The notes under the pieces are model-generated. The model saw only the letters and a program-made list of their open reading frames with translations, was not told the DNA's origin and made no database searches. A program made the translations under genes and the position numbers. Shown in pieces: positions 49,312 through 59,123 of a stretch of 64,000 bases of DNA. The number at the start of each line of letters is the position of its first letter. Position 1 is the stretch's first letter. Source of the DNA: Xanthomonas sp. DAR 34887 (GTDB lineage: Bacteria > Pseudomonadota > Gammaproteobacteria > Xanthomonadales > Xanthomonadaceae); assembly GCF_041245805.1 (NCBI RefSeq), contig NZ_CP162490.1:2023001-2087000 (forward strand), in the 5' to 3' direction.

Positions 49312-50676
49312 ATGGATCGGATAGACACGCGGGCCCTGCAGGACCTGGATGCGGCGCATCACCTGCACCCGTTCAACGACAACGCCGCGCTGGCCGAAAA
49401 GGGCACGCGCATCCTCACCCGCGGCGATGGCGCCTACGTCTGGGATGCCGACGGCAACAAGCTGCTCGATGCCTTCGCCGGGCTGTGGTGCGTCAACCTC
49501 GGCTACGGGCGCAAGGAGCTCGGCCAGGCCGCCGCGCGGCAGATGGAACAGCTGGCGTACTACAACAGCTTCTTCCAGTGCACCACCGAACCGACCATCC
49601 GCCTCGCCGCCAAGCTCGCCGAACTCACCCCCGGCGACCTCGACCATGCCTTCTTCACCAACTCCGGCTCCGAGGCCAACGACACCATCCTGCGCCTGGT
49701 GCGGCACTTCTGGGCCGTGCAGGACCAGCCGCAGAAGAGCATCTTCATCGGCCGCCACGACGGCTACCACGGCACCACCATGGCCGGCGCCAGCCTCGGC
49801 GGCATGAAGGGCATGCACCGCCAGGGCGGCTTGCCGATTCCCGACATCCACCACATCGACCCGCCATATCCGTTCGGCGACGGCGGCGACATGGACCCGG
49901 AGGAGTACGGCCTGCTGGCCGCGCGCCGGCTCGAGGACAAGATCCTGGAACTGGGGCCGCAGCGCGTGGCCGCGTTCATCGGCGAGCCGATCATGGGCGC
50001 GATCGGCGTGTACATCCCGCCGCGCAGCTACTGGCCGGAGATCGAGCGCATCTGCCGCCGCTACGACGTGCTGCTGGTCGCCGACGAGGTGATCTGCGGC
50101 TTCGGCCGCACCGGCGAATGGTTCGGCGCGCAGCACTTCGGCTTCCAGCCGGACGTGATGACCATCGCCAAGGGCATCACCTCCGGCTATATCCCGCTCG
50201 GCGCGGCGATGTTCGGCAAGCGCGTGGCCACCGTGCTGAAGGAGCAGGGCGGCGAGCTGGCGCACGGTTGCACCTATTCGGGGCATCCGGTGTGCGCGGC
50301 GGTGGCGCTGGAGAACCTGCGCCTGCTGCAGGACGAGGGCATCGTCGCGCGCGCGCGCAGCGAGATCGCGCCGTACCTGGCGCAGCGCTGGGCCGAGCTG
50401 GGCGAGCACCGGCTGGTCGGCGAGGCGCGCATCGTCGGCATGATCGGTGCGCTGGAACTGGTCCCGGACAAGCCGGCCCGGCACTATTTCCCCGAGCGCG
50501 GCAAGGTCGGCGCGCTGTGCCGCGACCATGCGCTGCGCCGCGGCCTGATCCTGCGCGCGACCAACGATGCGATGCTGCTGTCGCCGCCGCTGATCCTCAG
50601 CCGCGCCCAGGTCGACGAACTGTTCGACAAGGCCTGGCTGGCGCTGGAGGACACCGCCCAGGCGCTGGGCAAATAG
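49312..50676 (+). CDS. Class III aminotransferase for polyamine/GABA catabolism (SpuC-like)
   Basis: This 454-residue PLP enzyme uses pyruvate or 2-oxoglutarate as acceptor. Key features are GLWCVNLGYGRKEL, FTNSGSEANDTILRL, RHDGYHGTTMAGASLGGM, Asp in VADEVICGFGRTG and the PLP lysine in TIAKGITSGY. The pattern is close to putrescine/GABA-pyruvate transaminases. ATG 49312 is chosen because GGAG (49303-49306) is five bases upstream; GTG 49306 is an alternative. It stands between the ligase and potF genes, so GABA or putrescine is the likely donor. Confidence 0.9.
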   Translation: MDRIDTRALQDLDAAHHLHPFNDNAALAEKGTRILTRGDGAYVWDADGNKLLDAFAGLWCVNLGYGRKELGQAAARQMEQLAYYNSFFQCTTEPTIRLAAKLAELTPGDLDHAFFTNSGSEANDTILRLVRHFWAVQDQPQKSIFIGRHDGYHGTTMAGASLGGMKGMHRQGGLPIPDIHHIDPPYPFGDGGDMDPEEYGLLAARRLEDKILELGPQRVAAFIGEPIMGAIGVYIPPRSYWPEIERICRRYDVLLVADEVICGFGRTGEWFGAQHFGFQPDVMTIAKGITSGYIPLGAAMFGKRVATVLKEQGGELAHGCTYSGHPVCAAVALENLRLLQDEGIVARARSEIAPYLAQRWAELGEHRLVGEARIVGMIGALELVPDKPARHYFPERGKVGALCRDHALRRGLILRATNDAMLLSPPLILSRAQVDELFDKAWLALEDTAQALGK

Positions 50677-50774
50677 CCCGGCGCTGGTTAGTCTGGATGC
50701 GTAGTCCCGAGTCGGCCGCGCGACGCCGCGGCGTGTATCTTCCGATCTTCCCCATGGACCTGCGGAGACCTGCA

Positions 50775-51899
50775 ATGAAGCTGCGACTGCTCACCCTTTC
50801 CCTCTCTGCGGCGCTGCTCGCCTCCTGTGGCGGTTCCGGCGGCGGCGAAGGCGGCAAGCCTGCGGCGGGCGAGGACCAGGTCCTCAACGTCTACAACTAT
50901 TCGGACTACATCGCCGAGAACACCGTGCCCGAATTCGAGAAGGCCAGCGGGGTCAAGGTCACCTACGACGTGTTCGACAGCGACGAGATGGTCGAGACCA
51001 AGTTGCTGGCCGGCGGCAGCGGCTACGACGTGGTGGTGCCGACGCTGAACTTCTTCGGCCGGCAGATCCAGGCGGGCGTGTTCCTGCCGCTGGACAAGAG
51101 CAAGATCCCGAACCTGGCCAACCTGGATCCGGAGATCATGCAGCGCATCGCGCAGCAGGATCCGGGCAACAAGTACGGCGTGCCGTACATGGTCGGCACC
51201 ACCGGCATCGGCTACAACGTGGACAAGGTCAAGGCCGCGTTCGGCAGCACCGACATCGCCAACAGCTGGGACCTGGTGTTCAAGCCTGAGAACATCGCCA
51301 AGCTCAAGGATTGCGGCGTCACCATCCTGGACACGCCCTCGGACCTGATCCCGATCGCGCTGCACTACCAGGGCGAGGATCCGCACACCACCGATGCGGC
51401 CAAGATCGAGAAGGCCGCGGCGCTGATCAAGAGCATCCGCCCGTACGTGCAGAACTTCCACTCCTCGCAGTACGTGACCTCGCTGGCCAACGGCAGCACC
51501 TGCCTGGCGGTGGGCTGGTCGGGCGACATCATCCAGGCGCGCGACCGCGCCGAGGAAGCCAAGAACGGCGTGCACGTGGCCTATTCGATCCCCAAGGAAG
51601 GCGCGCCGCAGTGGTTCGACATGTTGGCGATCCCCAAGGATGCCAAGCATCCGGAGAACGCCTACAAGTTCATCAACTATCTGCTGGCGCCGGAAGTGGC
51701 CGCGGCCAATTCCAACTTCATCCACTACGCCAATCCGGTGCCGAAGGCGACGCCGCTGGTGGACGAGGCGATCCGCAACGACCCGACCATCTACCCGCCG
51801 CCGGAGGTGGCGGCGAAGATGTTCACCTATTCGATCAACCCGCCCGAGGTGGACAAGCTGTATACCCGCCTGTGGACGGAGATCAAGACCGGCCGCTGA
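50775..51899 (+). CDS. potF: Polyamine-binding lipoprotein PotF, first copy
   Basis: This 374-residue solute-binding component of a putrescine/spermidine ABC importer has a lipobox (LLASC) that anchors it in the envelope. Ligand-site motifs include VYNYSDYI (about 39-46; Tyr where many PotF proteins have Trp), AGGSGYDVVVPT, GWSGDIIQARDRA, and QWFDMLAIPKDAKHPE. It is a tandem paralogue of the next gene. Its permease and ATPase genes lie 6 kb downstream beyond an efflux operon. Confidence 0.92.
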   Translation: MKLRLLTLSLSAALLASCGGSGGGEGGKPAAGEDQVLNVYNYSDYIAENTVPEFEKASGVKVTYDVFDSDEMVETKLLAGGSGYDVVVPTLNFFGRQIQAGVFLPLDKSKIPNLANLDPEIMQRIAQQDPGNKYGVPYMVGTTGIGYNVDKVKAAFGSTDIANSWDLVFKPENIAKLKDCGVTILDTPSDLIPIALHYQGEDPHTTDAAKIEKAAALIKSIRPYVQNFHSSQYVTSLANGSTCLAVGWSGDIIQARDRAEEAKNGVHVAYSIPKEGAPQWFDMLAIPKDAKHPENAYKFINYLLAPEVAAANSNFIHYANPVPKATPLVDEAIRNDPTIYPPPEVAAKMFTYSINPPEVDKLYTRLWTEIKTGR

Positions 51900-52056
51900 G
51901 CCGGTCGCGTCCGTGGTCCATGGCGCGGCGCTTCGGCGTCGCGCCTGCACGCAGTACGGCCGCGCCGCGCGCGGCCGCCAAAGGGGAGGACCACCGGGAC
52001 GCGCACCAGCGGCGTCCCGCCAACCGCTGCCCGCAACGGGCGGCATGGAGACGACG

Positions 52057-53184
52057 ATGAAGCGGCGAGCGATAGCGGGGATGGTGGCGGTGCTGGGCCT
52101 GGCGGGCTGCGGCGGATCGGGCCAGGGCGATGGCGCGGCGGAGGCGGCCGGCGGCGAAGCGAAGCAGTTGAACGTCTACAACTGGTCGGACTACATTGCC
52201 GAAGGCACCGTACCCGGCTTCGAGCGGCACAGCGGTATCCACGTCACCTACGACGTGTTCGACAGCAACGAGGTGCTGGAGGCCAAGTTGCTGGCCGGCG
52301 GCAGCGGCTACGACGTGGTGGTGCCGTCGCTGAGCTTCCTCGGCCGGCAGATCCAGGCCGGCGTGTTCCTGCCGCTGGACAAGAGCAAGATTCCGAACCT
52401 GGCCAATCTGGACCCGGCGATGATGCAGCGCATCGCGCAGCAGGATCCGGGCAATACCTACGCGGTGCCGTACCTGTGGGGCACCACCGGCATCGGCTAC
52501 AACGTCGACAAGATCCAGGCCGCGTTCGGCAACACCGACGTGGTCGCCAGCTGGGACCTGGTGTTCAAGCCGGAGAACCTGGCCAAGCTCAAGGACTGCG
52601 GGGTGACCTTCCTCGACACCGCCTCGGAGATCGTGCCGACGGTGCTGCATTACCTGGGCGAAGATCCGAACAGCACCGACCCGAAGGTGATCGAGAAGGC
52701 CGCGGCCAAGCTCAAGGAAATCCGTCCGTACATCCAGAATTTCCATTCCTCGCAGTACATCGACGCGCTGGCCAAGGGCAGCACCTGCCTGGTGGTGGGC
52801 TGGTCCGGCGACATCCTGCAGGCGCGCGACCGCGCCGAGGAAGCCAAGAACGGCGTGCACATCGCCTATTCGATTCCCAAGGAAGGCGCGCTGCAGTTCT
52901 TCGACATGCTGGCCATTCCCAAGGACGCCAAGCATCCGGAGCAGGCCTACCAGTTCATCAACTACCTGCTGACGCCGGAAGTGGCCGCGGCCAACACCAA
53001 CTTCGTCAGCTATCCGAATGCGGTGCCCAAGTCGCTGCCGCTGATCGATGCGGCCATCAGCGGCGACCGCACCATCTACCCGCCGGCGGAGGTGCAGGCC
53101 AAGTTGTTCGCGCTGGCGGTGATGCCGCCGGACGTGGACCGCCAGTACACGCGGTTGTGGACGGAGCTGAAGACCGGGCGCTGA
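52057..53184 (+). CDS. potF: Polyamine-binding lipoprotein PotF, second copy
   Basis: This 375-residue paralogue of the preceding gene is highly similar over its whole length. The lipobox is LAGC. The ligand-site segment here is VYNWSDYI (Trp retained), and the later segment reads QFFDMLAIPKDAKHPE with Phe where copy one has Trp. The two proteins probably bind different polyamines. ATG 52057 follows GGAG by six bases; ATG 52045 would add four residues. The 157-bp spacer before it is GC-rich without a clear signal. Confidence 0.92.
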   Translation: MKRRAIAGMVAVLGLAGCGGSGQGDGAAEAAGGEAKQLNVYNWSDYIAEGTVPGFERHSGIHVTYDVFDSNEVLEAKLLAGGSGYDVVVPSLSFLGRQIQAGVFLPLDKSKIPNLANLDPAMMQRIAQQDPGNTYAVPYLWGTTGIGYNVDKIQAAFGNTDVVASWDLVFKPENLAKLKDCGVTFLDTASEIVPTVLHYLGEDPNSTDPKVIEKAAAKLKEIRPYIQNFHSSQYIDALAKGSTCLVVGWSGDILQARDRAEEAKNGVHIAYSIPKEGALQFFDMLAIPKDAKHPEQAYQFINYLLTPEVAAANTNFVSYPNAVPKSLPLIDAAISGDRTIYPPAEVQAKLFALAVMPPDVDRQYTRLWTELKTGR

Positions 53185-53210
53185 GGCGCCTCGCCGCCGC
53201 AAGGTGGATT

Positions 53211-53233
53211 CCCCTCTCCCGTCGGGAGAGGGG
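53211..53233. repeat. GC-rich hairpin CCCCTCTCCC/GGGAGAGGGG
   Basis: A perfect 10-bp stem with a 3-base loop follows the second potF gene by 26 bp and is trailed by TAGGGGTGAGGGTAC, a form often dispersed in xanthomonad genomes. There is no T-run, so it is at best a Rho-assisted or mRNA-stabilising stem. The remaining 300 bp to emrA show no clear operator. Confidence 0.75.
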
Positions 53234-53538
53234 TAGGGGTGAGGGTACGGCGCAAGCGCAAGGCCCGAACCCCGCGCTGCGCTAAATGCGCCCGACCACA
53301 CGCCAGCAGCCATCGCTGCATCGACGGACACCACCCGGGATAAAGAAAGCCGCTCACAGAGCACGCCTGAACGCCGCCGCCCGCCACGCTCACACAATCT
53401 GGACCCGCCGGTACAGATACTTGTAGAGTCCGCCGTACGCCACCGTCTGGTGGACGCGCCGCCTGGCCGTGCAGTGCTGTCCCCGCACCGTCAAGCGCAC
53501 CGGCGAGGATTGGTCCCAACTCCCAGGAACCTGCGACT

Positions 53539-54762
53539 TTGAGCAACCACGACCCAGATCCCACGCAGACGCAACGGCCGGCGGCTTCGGACGAGGCGCG
53601 CGCCGCGCCCGCCCAGGACGACGCCAAGCAGCCCGACAAGCAGTCGCCGCTGAAGAATCCCAAGGTGAAATGGACGCTGCTGCTGATCGGCCTGGTGGTG
53701 CTGATCGGCCTGGTGGCGTGGCTGATCTATTACCTCACCACCGGCCGCTACCTGCAGGAAACCAACAACGCCTATCTGCAGGCCGATTCGGTGGCGGTGG
53801 CGCCGCGGGTCAACGGCTACGTGACCGGCGTGTTCGTCGGCGACAACCAGACGGTCAAGGCCGGGCAGCCGTTGCTGCAGATCGACGAGCGCACCTACCG
53901 CGCCACGCAGCAGCAGGCGCAGGCGGTGGTCGCGGTGCGCCAGGCCGATATCGCCGCCGCCGAGGCCGGCCTGCAGGCGCAGCGTGCGACCCTGCTGCAG
54001 GCGCGCACCCAGGTCACCGCGGCCGCGGCCAGCCTGCGCTTCGCCCAGGGCGAGGCCAGGCGCTTCGCGCCGCTGGCCGCGTCCGGCGCCGATACCCACG
54101 AGCACTACGAGAGCATCGTCCATGACCGCGATCGCGCCCAGGCGCAGTACGACGCGGCCAAGGCGCAGGTGGTCGCCGCCGAAAGCCAGGTGCAGGCCGC
54201 CAGCGCGCAGCTGGACCAGGCCCGCGCCGGGCTGCAGCAGGCGCAGGCCGACGCCGATCAGGCGCAGGTGGCGATGGAAGACACGCGGCTGACCGCGCGC
54301 ATCGACGGCCGCATCGGCGACAAGACCGTGCAGGTCGGCCAGTTCGTCGCCGCCGGCACCCGGCTGATGAGCGTGGTGCCGGTGGATGCGCTGTACCTGA
54401 GCGCCAACTTCAAGGAAACCCAGGTCGGGCTGATGCGGCCCGGGCAGCCGGCGCGGATCGAGGTCGATGCCTTGTCCGGGGTCGAGCTGGACGGCGTGGT
54501 CGAAAGCATCGCCCCGGGCACCGGCTCGCAGTTCGCGCTGCTGCCGCCGGAGAACGCCACCGGCAACTTCACCAAGGTGGTGCAGCGGGTGCCGGTGCGG
54601 ATTCGCCTCAAGGCCGGTGCGGAGGCGCGCAAGGTGCTGGTGCCGGGCATGTCGGTGACGGTCACCGTCGATACGCGCAGCGCCAAGGACGCCAAGGAGC
54701 GGGTGGAGGAAGAGGACGCGCAGGGCCAGGATGCGGTCGCCCCGCGCGGGCGCAACCCGTGA
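53539..54762 (+). CDS. emrA: EmrA-type membrane fusion protein
   Basis: The 407-residue periplasmic adaptor of a tripartite drug efflux pump has an N-terminal cytoplasmic tail, one TM helix (about 46-67), a biotinyl-lipoyl-like half (TNNAYLQADSVAVAPRVNGYV), a long coiled-coil hairpin (about 120-250, Ala/Gln-rich) and the second lipoyl half (DTRLTARIDGRIGDKTVQVGQ) followed by a beta-barrel. It starts at TTG 53539 with AGGA about 10 bases upstream. Its stop overlaps emrB (GTGA). Confidence 0.92.
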   Translation: MSNHDPDPTQTQRPAASDEARAAPAQDDAKQPDKQSPLKNPKVKWTLLLIGLVVLIGLVAWLIYYLTTGRYLQETNNAYLQADSVAVAPRVNGYVTGVFVGDNQTVKAGQPLLQIDERTYRATQQQAQAVVAVRQADIAAAEAGLQAQRATLLQARTQVTAAAASLRFAQGEARRFAPLAASGADTHEHYESIVHDRDRAQAQYDAAKAQVVAAESQVQAASAQLDQARAGLQQAQADADQAQVAMEDTRLTARIDGRIGDKTVQVGQFVAAGTRLMSVVPVDALYLSANFKETQVGLMRPGQPARIEVDALSGVELDGVVESIAPGTGSQFALLPPENATGNFTKVVQRVPVRIRLKAGAEARKVLVPGMSVTVTVDTRSAKDAKERVEEEDAQGQDAVAPRGRNP

Positions 54763-56336
54763 GCGAAGCGGCCGCGGCGGCCGGTGCGCAAGCGCCGGGC
54801 AAGGCCGACGCCGGCGCCTGGCTGGCGGTTGCCGCCGGCACCATCGGCTCGTTCATGGCGACGCTGGACATCTCCATCGTCAACGCCGCGCTGCCGACCA
54901 TCCAGGGCGAGGTCGGCGCCAGCGGCACCGAGGGCACCTGGATCTCGACCTCCTACCTGGTCGCCGAGATCGTGATGATCCCGCTGACCGGCTGGTTCGT
55001 GCGCACCCTCGGGCTGCGCAACTTCCTGTTGATCTGCGCGCTGCTGTTCACCTTTTTCTCGGTGGTGTGCGGGCTGTCCAACAGCCTGACGATGATGATC
55101 CTCGGCCGTGTCGGCCAGGGCTTCGCCGGCGGCGCGCTGATCCCCACCGCGCTGACCATCGTCGCCACGCGCCTGCCGCCGGCGCAGCAGACGCTGGGCA
55201 CCGCGTTGTTCGGCATGACCGTGATCCTGGGCCCGGTGATCGGGCCGCTGCTGGGCGGCTGGCTCACCGAGAACGTCAGCTGGCACTACGCGTTCTTCCT
55301 CAACGTGCCGGTCTGCGCCGGCCTGGTGGCGCTGCTGCTGCTCGGGCTGCCGCACGAGCGCATGTACCTGCGCGGGCTGCTGGATGCCGACTGGCTCGGC
55401 ATCTTCGGCCTGGCCGCAGGGCTGGGCGCGCTGACCGTGGTGCTGGAGGAGGGCCAGCGCGAGCGCTGGTTCGAATCCACCGAGATCGTGCTGCTGAGCG
55501 TGGTGTCGCTGGTCGGCTTCATCGCCCTGGTGGCCTCGCAGTTCTTCAGCCGGCAGCCGGTGATCCGCCTGTCGATCCTGCTGCAGCGCAGTTTCGGCGC
55601 GGTGTTCGTGATGGTGATGGCGGTGGGCATGATCCTGTTCGGGGTCATGTACATGATCCCGCAGTTCCTGGCGGTGATCTCCGGCTACAACACCGAACAA
55701 TCCGGCTACGTGGTGCTGCTGTCGGGCATTCCCACGGTGCTGCTGATGCCGATGATGCCCAAGCTGCTGACCACGGTGGACGTGCGCGTGCTGGTGCTCG
55801 GCGGACTGACCTGTTTCGCCACCGCCTGCTTCGTCAACATGCATCTGACCGCCGAGTCGGTCGGCATGCACTTCGTCGCCGGGCAGCTGCTGCAGGGCTG
55901 CGGGCTGGCGCTAGCGATGATGTCGCTCAACCAGGCGGCGATTTCTTCGGTGCCGCCGGATCTGGCCGGCGACGCCTCGGGCCTGTTCAATGCGGCGCGC
56001 AACATGGGCGGCTCGATCGGCCTGGCGCTGATCTCCACCTTCCAGGAGCGGCGCATGGTGTTCCATACGCAGATGATCGGCAGCGGCACCAGCGCCAATT
56101 CGTCCCTGGCGCAGGATTACCTGCATGGCCTGGCCGCGCAGCTGCAGTCCACTTCCGGCGCCGGTGCGGCGATGCAGTCGGTGGCGCAGCTGGCGCGGAT
56201 GGTGCAGCAGCAAGCGCTGGTGATGACCTACAACGACCTGTTCTGGATCTTCGGGGTGATCGTGGTGTGCACGATCCCGCTGGCGTTCCTGCTCAAGCCG
56301 CTGCCCAAGGGCGGCGCTCCGCTCGCGATGCATTGA
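54759..56336 (+). CDS. emrB: EmrB-type DHA2 MFS efflux transporter
   Basis: This 525-residue, 14-helix proton antiporter has motif C-type sequences and the DHA2 signature FMATLDISIVNAALPTIQG (about 32-50), LGRVGQGFAGGALIPTALT, and GVILGPVIGP-like GMTVILGPVIGPLLGGWLTE. GTG 54759 overlaps emrA by 4 bp. With EmrA and the following outer-membrane factor it should span both membranes. The exported compound is unknown. Confidence 0.93.
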   Translation: MSEAAAAAGAQAPGKADAGAWLAVAAGTIGSFMATLDISIVNAALPTIQGEVGASGTEGTWISTSYLVAEIVMIPLTGWFVRTLGLRNFLLICALLFTFFSVVCGLSNSLTMMILGRVGQGFAGGALIPTALTIVATRLPPAQQTLGTALFGMTVILGPVIGPLLGGWLTENVSWHYAFFLNVPVCAGLVALLLLGLPHERMYLRGLLDADWLGIFGLAAGLGALTVVLEEGQRERWFESTEIVLLSVVSLVGFIALVASQFFSRQPVIRLSILLQRSFGAVFVMVMAVGMILFGVMYMIPQFLAVISGYNTEQSGYVVLLSGIPTVLLMPMMPKLLTTVDVRVLVLGGLTCFATACFVNMHLTAESVGMHFVAGQLLQGCGLALAMMSLNQAAISSVPPDLAGDASGLFNAARNMGGSIGLALISTFQERRMVFHTQMIGSGTSANSSLAQDYLHGLAAQLQSTSGAGAAMQSVAQLARMVQQQALVMTYNDLFWIFGVIVVCTIPLAFLLKPLPKGGAPLAMH

Positions 56337-56343
56337 GGATTCC

Positions 56344-57834
56344 ATGGCCCAGCGTTTCTCCCGCGTTCTCGTCGCCGCCGCGCTGCCGTCGCTGCTGTCG
56401 GCCTGCATGCTCGGCCCGAACTACGTGAAGCCGCCGCCGGTGGCCGAGGCGGCGCAGGCGCAGCCGCAGCTGCATCGCGCCGATGCGGTGGCCGCCGCGG
56501 CCGGCGTGGTGCCGGCTGCGCCGCCGCAGCGCTGGTGGGAGGCGCTGCAGGATCGGCAATTGAACAGCCTAGTCGAGCAGGCGCTGCAGAACAGCCCGAA
56601 TCTGCGCGCCGCGCAGGCCAAGCTGCGCGCCTCGCGCGCACTGGTGCAGCAGCGCCATGCCGAGCAACTGCCCAGCGTCGGCGCCAATGCCGCCTATCTC
56701 AGCGCCAGGGCGCCGGACGCCCTGGTCGACGGCCTGGGCAGCGTCGCCGCCGGCAGCGGTCAGCAACTGTCCATCGATCCGCATGCGCAGCTGTACAGCG
56801 TCGGCTTCGACGCGAGCTGGGAACTGGATTTCTTCGGCCGCCGCCGCCGCGCGAGCGAAGGCGCGCTGGCCGACGCGCAGGCCGACGAGGCGGAACTGGC
56901 CGATACCCAGGTCCAGCTCGCCGCCGAAGTGGGGCAGGCCTACCTGGGCTATCGCGGCACCCGCGAGCGCATCGCCATTGCCGAGCGCAACCTGCAGGCG
57001 GCGCGGCAGACCCTGCAACTGACCCGGCAGCGCCGCGAGCGCGGCGCCGACGCCGACCTGCAGGTGGAACGCGCGCAGGCGCAGCTGCAACAGCAGGAAG
57101 CGGCGTTGCCCGACCTGCAGGCCCAGGCGAAGGAAGCGCTGGACCAGCTGGCGCTGATGATCGGCCGCGAGCCGGGTGCGCTGGATGCCGCGCTGGCCGA
57201 GGACCGGCCGCTGCCGACACTGCCGGCGGTGGTGCCGGTGGACGATGCGGGCGCGCTGATCCGCCGCCGCCCGGACGTGCGCCGCGCCGAACGCCAGCTG
57301 GCGTCCTCGTCGGCGCAGATCGGGCAGGCGCTGAGCGCGTACTTCCCGCAGGTGACCCTGCTCGGCAACATCGGCATGGCCGCGACCTCGCCGGGCGATC
57401 TCGGCAGCGATGCGATCAACAGCGTGGTGGCGCCGTTCCTGCGCTGGTCGATCTTCGATTTCGGCGCGACCAAGGCCAAGGTGGAGCAGGCCCGCGCCGG
57501 CAACGAAGCGCGCCTGGCCGCCTACGAAGGCACCGTGCTGGCGGCGCTGCAGGACGCCAACAGCGCGCTGGCGCGGTTCGGCGCCGCGCGCCAGCAGGCA
57601 CTGGCCGCGGCCAAGGCCGAAGCGTCGGCGGACCGTTCCGCGGCGCTGCTGCAGCAGCGCTACGCGGCCGGCGCCTCGTCGCTGATCGATGCGCTGGACG
57701 TGCAGCGCCAGCAGGCCTCGGCGCAGGACAGCGCGGTGCAGGCACGCACCCAGGTGCTGTTGCGCTACGTGGCGCTGCAGAAGAGCCTGGGCCTGGGCTG
57801 GGCGCCGCCGCCAGCGCAGACGCAAACGCAATAA
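56344..57834 (+). CDS. Outer-membrane efflux lipoprotein (NodT/OprM type)
   Basis: This 496-residue TolC-superfamily protein has lipobox LLSAC and the segment MLGPNYVKPP typical of NodT. It contains two internally repeated OEP halves with long coiled-coil helices (about 75-270 and 290-490), including GVGQAYLGYRGTRERI-like EVGQAYLGYRGTRERIAIAE and RRRPDVRRAERQLASSSAQIGQA. It follows emrB by 7 bp and is the outer-membrane channel of that pump. Confidence 0.93.
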   Translation: MAQRFSRVLVAAALPSLLSACMLGPNYVKPPPVAEAAQAQPQLHRADAVAAAAGVVPAAPPQRWWEALQDRQLNSLVEQALQNSPNLRAAQAKLRASRALVQQRHAEQLPSVGANAAYLSARAPDALVDGLGSVAAGSGQQLSIDPHAQLYSVGFDASWELDFFGRRRRASEGALADAQADEAELADTQVQLAAEVGQAYLGYRGTRERIAIAERNLQAARQTLQLTRQRRERGADADLQVERAQAQLQQQEAALPDLQAQAKEALDQLALMIGREPGALDAALAEDRPLPTLPAVVPVDDAGALIRRRPDVRRAERQLASSSAQIGQALSAYFPQVTLLGNIGMAATSPGDLGSDAINSVVAPFLRWSIFDFGATKAKVEQARAGNEARLAAYEGTVLAALQDANSALARFGAARQQALAAAKAEASADRSAALLQQRYAAGASSLIDALDVQRQQASAQDSAVQARTQVLLRYVALQKSLGLGWAPPPAQTQTQ

Positions 57835-57962
57835 ACGCCTGAGCCGCGGTATCGTCGATGCGGCGGCCGCGGCTACACTGGGCCGCAACCGCACTGGCGT
57901 CGGCCGCGCGCTCCCGGCAGCATCGGCACGCGCGCCGCAGTGTCTTCCACGGGGAGCAACAG

Positions 57963-59123
57963 ATGGCGTTGAGCGAAGCGAGATCCGACCTTCCGCCGAT
58001 GGCGATCCCGCCCGCCGCGGTGGCGCCGGCCAAGGGCAGCGGTTACCTGTCCATCGCCGGCCTGCGCAAGGAGTTCGACGGTTTCGTCGCGCTCGACGAC
58101 GTCGACCTGGATATCCGCAAAGGCGAGATCTTCGCGCTGCTCGGCGGCTCCGGCAGCGGCAAGTCCACCTTGCTGCGCTGCCTGGGCGGGTTCGAACAGC
58201 CCAGCCGCGGCCGCATCGTGCTCGACGGCCAGCCGCTGGACGGCCTGCCGCCGTACGAGCGCCCGCTCAACATGATGTTCCAGTCCTACGCGCTGTTCCC
58301 GCACATGACCGTGGAGCAGAACATCGCCTTCGGCCTGAAGCAGGACGGGCTGTCGCGCGCGGCCATCGCCAAGCGCGTCGGCGAGATGCTGGAGCTGGTG
58401 CAATTGGGCAAGCTCGGCAAGCGCAAGCCGCACCAGCTCTCCGGCGGCCAGCAGCAGCGTGTGGCGCTGGCGCGTTCGCTGGCCAAGGGGCCGAAACTGC
58501 TGCTGCTGGACGAGCCGATGGGCGCGCTGGACAAGAAGCTGCGTTCGCAGATGCAGCTGGAGCTGGTCGGCATCATCGAGACCTCCGGGGTGACCTGCGT
58601 GATGGTCACCCACGACCAGGAGGAGGCGATGACCATGGCCACCCGCATCGCACTGATGGACGCCGGCTGGATCCAGCAGGTCGGCACCCCGGACGAGATC
58701 TACGAGCAGCCGGCCAATCGCTTCGCCGCCGAGTTCATCGGCTCGGTCAACCTGATCGACGCGGTCATCGACGAGGACCTGCCGGACTACGTGACCCTGC
58801 GCACCGGCGCGTTTCCCGACGCCATCTACGTCGGCCACGGCATTACCGGCATCACCGGGCAGCCGGTGTCGTTCGCGGTGCGCCCGGAGAAGCTGGGCAT
58901 CGGCAAGGAGGCGCCGGCGCAGGCGCACAACAAGGCGCAGGGCACGATCGAGGACATCGCCTATTTCGGCAGCCATTCGGTCTACCACGTGCGCCTGCCC
59001 AGCGGCTTCAAGCTGATGGCCAACTTCGCCAACCGCCAGCGCTGGGCCAGCGACGAGCTGACCTGGGGCGACGCGGTGTGGGTGTGGTGGGGCGACAACG
59101 ACGGCGTGGTGCTGACCGCATGA
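57963..59123 (+). CDS. potA: Polyamine ABC transporter ATPase PotA/PotG
   Basis: This 386-residue ATPase energises polyamine import. It has Walker A GGSGSGKST (61-69), Q-loop MMFQSYALFPHMTV, signature LSGGQQQRVALARSL (159-173), Walker B LLLLDEP and the H-loop VTHDQEEAMT. The C-terminal TOBE regulatory region (about 275-386) includes FAVRPEKLGI and YFGSHSVYHVRL. A GGGGAG ribosome site precedes ATG 57963. It is coupled by ATGA overlap to the permease gene. Confidence 0.95.
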   Translation: MALSEARSDLPPMAIPPAAVAPAKGSGYLSIAGLRKEFDGFVALDDVDLDIRKGEIFALLGGSGSGKSTLLRCLGGFEQPSRGRIVLDGQPLDGLPPYERPLNMMFQSYALFPHMTVEQNIAFGLKQDGLSRAAIAKRVGEMLELVQLGKLGKRKPHQLSGGQQQRVALARSLAKGPKLLLLDEPMGALDKKLRSQMQLELVGIIETSGVTCVMVTHDQEEAMTMATRIALMDAGWIQQVGTPDEIYEQPANRFAAEFIGSVNLIDAVIDEDLPDYVTLRTGAFPDAIYVGHGITGITGQPVSFAVRPEKLGIGKEAPAQAHNKAQGTIEDIAYFGSHSVYHVRLPSGFKLMANFANRQRWASDELTWGDAVWVWWGDNDGVVLTA

